The notes below the pieces were generated by a model. It ran no database searches. It was not told where the DNA came from and was given only the letters and a program-made list of their open reading frames with translations. From NCBI RefSeq assembly GCF_900109575.1, contig NZ_FOAF01000002.1, positions 806,001-870,000 on the forward strand: 64,000 nucleotides of DNA. Direction: 5' to 3'. Made by a program: the position numbers and the translations under genes. The stretch comes from Olivibacter domesticus (GTDB lineage Bacteria > Bacteroidota > Bacteroidia > Sphingobacteriales > Sphingobacteriaceae). Of the stretch, positions 59,472-64,000 are shown piece after piece. Each line of letters begins with the position of its first letter. Position 1 is the stretch's first letter.

Positions 59472-59912
59472 TTAGAATGGGTGCATTTGTAAAGAAACAC
59501 CTACACGGTTTAACGCGTTGATATTTATTACCGCCATTATCAATTTAGCTGTCATTTCTTCTCCGAAAAGGGCAACTGCCTCTTCGTAAGTTCTGTCACT
59601 CAGACCATGATCAGCGATTAAGGTAACTTCTTCCGTGAGTGCCAGAATAACCTGATCTTCTTTGCTGAACCAATTCTTGGCCTCGCGCCAAGCGCTTAGC
59701 ACATACAGTCTTTTGGGATCCTCACCGTATTTCAGCGCGTCTTTGCTGTGCATATGCAAACAATAGGCGCAACCATTGATCTGCGAAGCTCTGATTTTAA
59801 CTAGCTCCTGTTGTAATTTATCGATTCCACAGTTTGCCACAAACTGCGATAGCTGTATTAAAATTTGATAGGAATCTGGAATAAGTTCCTTAAGATTTAA
59901 TCTGTTTGCCAT
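59472..59912 (-). CDS. AhpD/carboxymuconolactone decarboxylase family protein
   Basis: A 146-residue all-helical protein. The redox-active pair Cys48-x-x-Cys51 with His55 is in QINGCAYCLHMHSKDA, the AhpD signature. AhpD-like proteins reduce peroxides or act as peroxidase reductases with a cysteine pair. The following segment LSAWREAKNWFSKEDQVILA is the usual second helix pair. It lies 21 bp before the azoreductase start and 274 bp after the DoxX gene, in a redox-defence operon. Confidence 0.9.
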   Translation of the reverse strand: MANRLNLKELIPDSYQILIQLSQFVANCGIDKLQQELVKIRASQINGCAYCLHMHSKDALKYGEDPKRLYVLSAWREAKNWFSKEDQVILALTEEVTLIADHGLSDRTYEEAVALFGEEMTAKLIMAVININALNRVGVSLQMHPF

Positions 59913-60186
59913 GTTATTATAGTTAAAAATTTATTATAAATTAAATATTGATACTCAATGGATTTTCTTGAAGATGTTTTTTTCATCCGTTTAAATTTGT
60001 TTATTCACCACTTGTTCGTCTTCAACGGCGTTCATGCTGCCTTCGGCGGTTTTAGTGGCGATGAAGCTATCAGATTTTTCATTAGTGTATGTTTTAAACG
60101 GCATTCAAGATGGCTGAAGCCGTTTATTCATACCCCTGTGTGGTTTTGAATAAATCATGATGGTTTCATTAAATGAATTTGTTCCA

Positions 60187-60663
60187 TCAAAAGATGCTCT
60201 TCGAATGGTATGTCTTTTCATTTGTTCGGGCTGCTAAATAAGCATCTATACTCCAAGGAAAACTGGGCTGCACAGCCAGCATCAAACTTGAAAAACTAAC
60301 TACAAATACCGAGTAACTAAATGGTGCTCGATAATGAAGAAAAAACAACATGCTCAGGGCGAAGACCAATGTCAGGCCAAAACTTCCGAAGGCAACATAT
60401 TTGATTTTATAACCAGCCAAAAGTAATATACCGAACATAACTTCTAAGACCGTGGCCACAAAACCAAAAAAAGAGGCCATACTTAAGTTGACATATGGTA
60501 TTAATGTATGTGTGTAAGCCGCAAAATTAGCCCAATTTCCCCATGCCACATTTGCCTCATTGGGTGCGCCGAAGGCCCCTGTACGATCCAGCACCGGTAA
60601 TAAAAAACCGATCCCTATAGCACATCGCAGCAGTAGCTGCGCAATTGGATAAATCGTTTTCAT
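60187..60663 (-). CDS. DoxX family membrane protein
   Basis: A 158-residue integral membrane protein with four predicted helices, started at ATG 60663 (MKTIYPIAQLLLRCAIGIGF). GFLLPVLDRTGAFG and LEVMFGILLLAGYKIKYVAF are DoxX landmarks. It heads a group with an AhpD-like protein and an azoreductase, divergent from a MocR regulator. That context suggests a role in quinone or electrophile stress. Its -7 box lies at 60684-60691. Confidence 0.82.
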   Translation of the reverse strand: MKTIYPIAQLLLRCAIGIGFLLPVLDRTGAFGAPNEANVAWGNWANFAAYTHTLIPYVNLSMASFFGFVATVLEVMFGILLLAGYKIKYVAFGSFGLTLVFALSMLFFLHYRAPFSYSVFVVSFSSLMLAVQPSFPWSIDAYLAARTNEKTYHSKSIF

Positions 60664-60683
60664 AAATATTGTATTGATTGGTA

Positions 60684-60691
60684 CAAAGGTA
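60684..60691 (-). promoter_or_regulatory. -7 promoter box of the DoxX-AhpD-AzoR operon
   Basis: TACCTTTG on the minus strand fits TAnnTTTG exactly, 20 bases before the ATG. The divergent MocR gene starts 185 bp away, so the gap probably also holds its operator. Confidence 0.5.
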
Positions 60692-60876
60692 TTCCTCATA
60701 AAAACCTATATGACGTACCAGAAAAAAATATACAGATAGTCCAGTTTATTCTGAGATTCATGTGACAATAGTAATATGTATCACCTAAATCATTTCATAT
60801 GGTGGTTTCCAGATTTTGATTTAATGTACACCGAGACTATCTTCGCTTTTACCGTTCTTTATGCTATTTTTATATT

Positions 60877-62352
60877 ATGCTCCCTTATAAGAATCTACTC
60901 ATCATCGACAAAAACAGTCCTATAGCTGTTTTCAGGCAAATTGCCACGCAGTTTATTGGGCTGATACAAGGAGGAAAACTCCTACCGGGCACTGAATTGC
61001 CTAGTACAAGAGCACTTGCATTTGATCTGGATCTGCATCGAAAAACGGTGATGGCAGCCTACAATACACTGGTTTCTGAGGACTGGATAGACAGTCTCCC
61101 TCGCAAAGGCTTTATCGTTTCCCTCCGATTACCGGAAGTCAGGCCGAAATCTTATCATACCAATCGATTAGCGTCATACGAAGCCGATCCGGGATTTTTA
61201 TACAAAGAGTTAGAAAATTTCAATCTTCCACCTTCTTTCGCAAAAAAACCTGATATTGTGGTAGATGACGGTTTCCCTGATATTGGACTGTTACCGGCAG
61301 AAGCCATACTTCGGGAATACAGAAGAGTGTTGGATTATCCCTATTTGAAAAGAATAAATTCGGGTTGGGAACCGAAAGGATCGCCGGACTTTAGGGAGGC
61401 TTTATGCACCTTTCTGAATCAGACAAGAGGAATCGATATCAAGTCAGGGAATCTGCTTACCACAAGAGGGGCGCAGATGGCAATCTACCTAGCGGCTTCA
61501 CTCATTATTCAACCAGGAGATAAGGTGATTGTTAGCGAACCTGGTTATTTCTTTGCAAACTTAACCTTTGAACGTCTTGGTGCAGAATTAATCCGCATTC
61601 CTGTCGACAATTGTGGCATGCGTACAGATATAGTGGAAGAGGTTCTTCTAAAGCATCCTGCCAGATTGTTATACGTTATCCCGCATCATCACCATCCCAC
61701 GACCGTAACAATGAGCATAGAAAGGCGGAATCATTTACTCCGGTTAATCCGTACCTATAAGCTGGCAGTCATCGAAGACGATTACGATTATGATTTCCAA
61801 TTTCAATATGATCCCTATTTACCATTAGCAAGTGGTGATCATGAAGGCAATATTATTTATATCGGATCATTAACCAAAGTGCTGGGGACACCCTTTCGGC
61901 TGGGCTACATGATTGCCGCTGAAAAATTCGTGCAGGAAGCCGCAAAATGGAGAACACTCATCGACTTAAGAGGTGATGTTTTCATGGAACATGTAGTCTC
62001 TGGCCTGATCAAGAATGGAGAGTTGATGAGGTTAATACAAAGAGCAAATAAATTATACCGACAGCGATGCCATTTTCTAGCAGATTTAATAAATACGCAG
62101 TTAGGCGAAGTGATAGAATTTACACGCCCAAATGGCGGAATGGCATTGTGGCTACAATTTCAAAAAGATTTCCCATTGGAAAAACTCATTAAAAAAAACT
62201 CCGCTTTGGGATTGGAGATCACGGGAAGCATCTATTTTCAAGGGAAGGGCACACAATATAACGCTTTCCGATTTGGGTTTGCCTCACTCCATGAAAAGGA
62301 ATTGGATAAAGCGGTACAAATCTTACGAACATCGATCTATGGCCTAAAATAA
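60877..62352 (+). CDS. MocR/PdxR-type regulator (GntR DNA-binding domain fused to aminotransferase)
   Basis: A 491-residue fusion protein. The N-terminal GntR winged helix (about 12-80) has FIGLIQGGKLLPGTELPSTR and ALAFDLDLHRKTVMAAYNTL. The aminotransferase-like domain (about 115-490) keeps the PLP lysine Lys334 in YIGSLTKVLGTPFRLGYM and the SEPGYF and VIEDDYDYDF segments. MocR regulators use PLP or PLP-adducts as signals and often control a divergent gene. The divergent DoxX-AhpD-AzoR operon is the likely target. Whether it still has aminotransferase activity is unknown. Confidence 0.93.
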   Translation: MLPYKNLLIIDKNSPIAVFRQIATQFIGLIQGGKLLPGTELPSTRALAFDLDLHRKTVMAAYNTLVSEDWIDSLPRKGFIVSLRLPEVRPKSYHTNRLASYEADPGFLYKELENFNLPPSFAKKPDIVVDDGFPDIGLLPAEAILREYRRVLDYPYLKRINSGWEPKGSPDFREALCTFLNQTRGIDIKSGNLLTTRGAQMAIYLAASLIIQPGDKVIVSEPGYFFANLTFERLGAELIRIPVDNCGMRTDIVEEVLLKHPARLLYVIPHHHHPTTVTMSIERRNHLLRLIRTYKLAVIEDDYDYDFQFQYDPYLPLASGDHEGNIIYIGSLTKVLGTPFRLGYMIAAEKFVQEAAKWRTLIDLRGDVFMEHVVSGLIKNGELMRLIQRANKLYRQRCHFLADLINTQLGEVIEFTRPNGGMALWLQFQKDFPLEKLIKKNSALGLEITGSIYFQGKGTQYNAFRFGFASLHEKELDKAVQILRTSIYGLK

Positions 62353-62457
62353 GGAAAGCAAAATTTTTCTCATTTCGAATACAAAATCCCTCGCTTAGCA
62401 TACAAGATAGTGATAGCAGCAGTTGATCTTTGTGTTATTAATTTTAAAAAATAAGAT

Positions 62458-63306
62458 ATGACACATCGAAATGAAACTAATAAGGTTTGGTTTATTACTG
62501 GCGCTTCCCGAGGTTTTGGTCGCGTTTGGACGGAAGCTGCTCTTAAACGCGGCGATAAAGTGGCCGCTACAGCGCGTGACTTGGCAAGTATTGCCGATCT
62601 AAAGGAAAAATTTGGCGAAAACGTCCTAACATTGAAGCTCGATGTAACCAATCCGGATCAGGTGAAAGCTACGGTAGAACAGGCCCATACTTACTTTGGA
62701 AGACTCGATATTGTTCTTAATAATGCGGGGTATTCATTGGTTGGCACGATAGAAGAAGCGAGTACCGATGATGTCCGAGCACTTTATGAAACGAATATTT
62801 TAGGCCCGGTATCTGTTATTCAGGCGGCGCTGCCACTGCTCCGTAAACAAGGTTACGGCCACATATTGGGTACTTCAAGCAACCTTGGCCATGTAACGCT
62901 GCCTGTAATAGGTTATTATTGTTCTTCAAAATGGGCATTCGAGGCGATCCATGAAAGCTTGGCTGCAGAGATCAAGCAATTTGGTATCAATGTAACGATC
63001 ATTGAACCCGGCGCCTATGCCACCGAGTTTGGCAGCCAACAGTCTTTAAAGTTTGCCGCTGGCCTCGATATTTACGAAAATTTTAAAACTACGTTTTTCG
63101 ATAATAGCTTAAAAACAATAGAACGGGGCGATCCGAACGCGACCCCCGAGGCGCTCTTCAAAGTTGTGGATGCGGAAGAACCGCCGTTGAGGTTCTTTTT
63201 AGGCAGCCATTGCTTACCTTGGACACAGAATGCCTACAAGGATCGTTTGGCGATTTGGGAAGCCTGGAAAGACGTTTCCAACTCAGCTCAGGGCCAATTA
63301 AAGTAA
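62458..63306 (+). CDS. Short-chain dehydrogenase/reductase (SDR)
   Basis: A 282-residue classical SDR. The cofactor motif WFITGASRGFGRVW lies near the N-terminus, followed by Arg-Asp in AATARD (NADPH-type), LNNAG, and the catalytic Ser and Tyr-x-x-x-Lys in LGTSSNLGHVTLPVIGYYCS with Ser-Lys after it. Members oxidise or reduce alcohols and ketones; the substrate is unknown. It lies 105 bp after the MocR gene and before a cut AraC regulator, with a hairpin between them. Confidence 0.93.
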   Translation: MTHRNETNKVWFITGASRGFGRVWTEAALKRGDKVAATARDLASIADLKEKFGENVLTLKLDVTNPDQVKATVEQAHTYFGRLDIVLNNAGYSLVGTIEEASTDDVRALYETNILGPVSVIQAALPLLRKQGYGHILGTSSNLGHVTLPVIGYYCSSKWAFEAIHESLAAEIKQFGINVTIIEPGAYATEFGSQQSLKFAAGLDIYENFKTTFFDNSLKTIERGDPNATPEALFKVVDAEEPPLRFFLGSHCLPWTQNAYKDRLAIWEAWKDVSNSAQGQLK

Positions 63307-63332
63307 ACATCCGGAAACTGTTCATTGAAGTC

Positions 63333-63370
63333 AACGATAACCGATATTTTAAATGATGTTGGTTATCGTT
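63333..63370 (+). terminator. Terminator hairpin after the SDR gene
   Basis: AACGATAACC (63333-63342) and GGTTATCGTT (63361-63370) form a perfect 10-bp stem with an 18-base loop, 27 bases after the SDR stop. Confidence 0.6.
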
Positions 63371-63386
63371 ATATTTAGCTTTTAAA

Positions 63387-64000
63387 ATGAAAAGGAACGA
63401 AACTAATCCCCATAAATTTCAGTCTATATCGGATGCATACCAGGCTTTCGGCTTGCCCAAGCCGCGGCATCCGCTAATCAGTTTGATAAACGGTGCAGAT
63501 ATCCAGATCAATCCGAATGTACTATCTGGCTCCCATGTCCTGAATTTTTATAAGATATCTTACAAACCAAGGCTTAGCGGAAAATTGAAATACGGCCAAC
63601 ATTATTATGATTTTGACGGCGGCGGTATGCTGTTTGCAGCTCCCAATCAGGTTATTGGTAGCAATAGCGAAGAAGACGGCGATGCTGCTGCATGTTCGCT
63701 CTATACACTGCTCATTCATCCGGATTTTTTTCTGAGTTATCCCTTAGCCAAAAAGATGAAACACTATGGCTTCTTTTCTTATTCAACTAACGAGGCACTG
63801 CACCTGGCAGACGATGAGAAAGAAACAATTATTTCCATTTTTCGGATGATCGAAAAGGAGCTGAACAGCCGGATCGATGATTTTAGTCAGGACGTCATTA
63901 TTTCTCAGATTGAGCTGCTGCTAAATTTTGCTAATCGCTTTTACAAGCGTCAATTTATCACCCGTAAGGCAGTGAACAATGATCTGTTGGAAAAGCTCGA
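63387..64000 (+). CDS. AraC family regulator, N-terminal part (cut by window end)
   Basis: The frame from ATG 63387 (MKRNETNPHKFQSISDAYQA) is open to the end of the window, giving about 204 residues. It shows only the N-terminal sensing domain: LFAAPNQVIGSNSEEDG and CSLYTLLIHPDFFLSYPLAK, a pattern common in Bacteroidota AraC regulators next to SDR genes. The end of the visible part (FANRFYKRQFITRKAVNNDL) is the linker before the DNA-binding domain, which lies outside the window. It probably regulates the SDR gene upstream. Confidence 0.8.
   Translation, partial: MKRNETNPHKFQSISDAYQAFGLPKPRHPLISLINGADIQINPNVLSGSHVLNFYKISYKPRLSGKLKYGQHYYDFDGGGMLFAAPNQVIGSNSEEDGDAAACSLYTLLIHPDFFLSYPLAKKMKHYGFFSYSTNEALHLADDEKETIISIFRMIEKELNSRIDDFSQDVIISQIELLLNFANRFYKRQFITRKAVNNDLLEKL

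Noticed and set aside
59991-60104. 37-codon minus-strand frame (MPFKTYTNEKSDSFIATKTA...) between AhpD and DoxX genes
   Set aside because: Composition looks protein-like, but it is short, has no recognisable family and no start signal; a stop codon lies directly before the ATG. It could be a remnant; I cannot support it as a gene.

Overview
The window looks like chromosomal DNA of a Bacteroidota species, most likely Sphingobacteriaceae (Sphingobacterium/Pedobacter/Olivibacter relatives). The reasons are several SusC/SusD pairs, ECF sigma/FecR-controlled polysaccharide utilisation loci (PULs), many lipoproteins with SSC or LSSC lipoboxes, several TAnnTTTG -7 promoter boxes, almost no Shine-Dalgarno sequences, and families such as DUF4091, DUF5695 and DUF6268. 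I see no rRNA, tRNA, CRISPR array, intact transposase or prophage gene. All family names come from reading translated motifs; nothing was searched.

Layout. 1-4.3 kb: the 3' end of a PUL (cut SusD, heparinase II/III-type lyase, GH88 hydrolase), apparently for a uronate-containing polysaccharide. 4.4-6.8 kb: M14/AspA-type hydrolase, DoxX, and a Crp-like regulator with a palindrome in the doxX promoter. 6.8-15.7 kb (minus strand): a complete sigma-FecR-SusC-SusD-DUF4091(GH123-like) PUL. 16-23 kb: DUF2383 protein, orphan barstar, TPR histidine kinase, a DUF6268 outer-membrane gene, and a divergent LytS/LytTR two-component pair. The gap between them holds a mirror-symmetric array of four TATACYAAA boxes with a 21-bp period. 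23.2-31.6 kb: a fragment of an FtsX permease, DUF5695 glycosidase-like protein, DUF3995, a probable monooxygenase tail, alpha/beta hydrolase, GNAT, DUF1801, a DinB-like protein and a small lipoprotein.

31.8-37.5 kb: a LamG-GH127 beta-L-arabinofuranosidase, a beta-helix lipoprotein and a stand-alone class I terpene synthase with an altered second metal motif. 37.9-41.3 kb: FtsX/MacB permease and a MarR-membrane protein operon with its own likely operator. 41.5-53.1 kb (plus strand): a second complete sigma-FecR-SusC-SusD PUL, ending in a sulfatase and two tandem GH105 unsaturated uronyl hydrolases. 53.3-57.5 kb: AKR-AraC operon, gene remnants, GH43-like enzyme and a sulfatase fragment. 57.7-64 kb: SRPBCC, GNAT, a DoxX-AhpD-azoreductase operon divergent from a MocR regulator, an SDR and a cut AraC regulator.

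How the genes work together: three PUL segments and several solitary CAZymes point to degradation of host or plant/algal acidic polysaccharides. SusCD pairs import oligosaccharides, lyases and sulfatases trim them, and GH88/GH105 hydrolases remove the unsaturated uronic acids that lyases create. Four recognisable gene fragments lie between intact genes, so the region has been turning over. The best candidates for new biology are the symmetric LytTR-type operator, the terpene synthase, and matching hairpins between fecR and susC in both sigma-controlled PULs.
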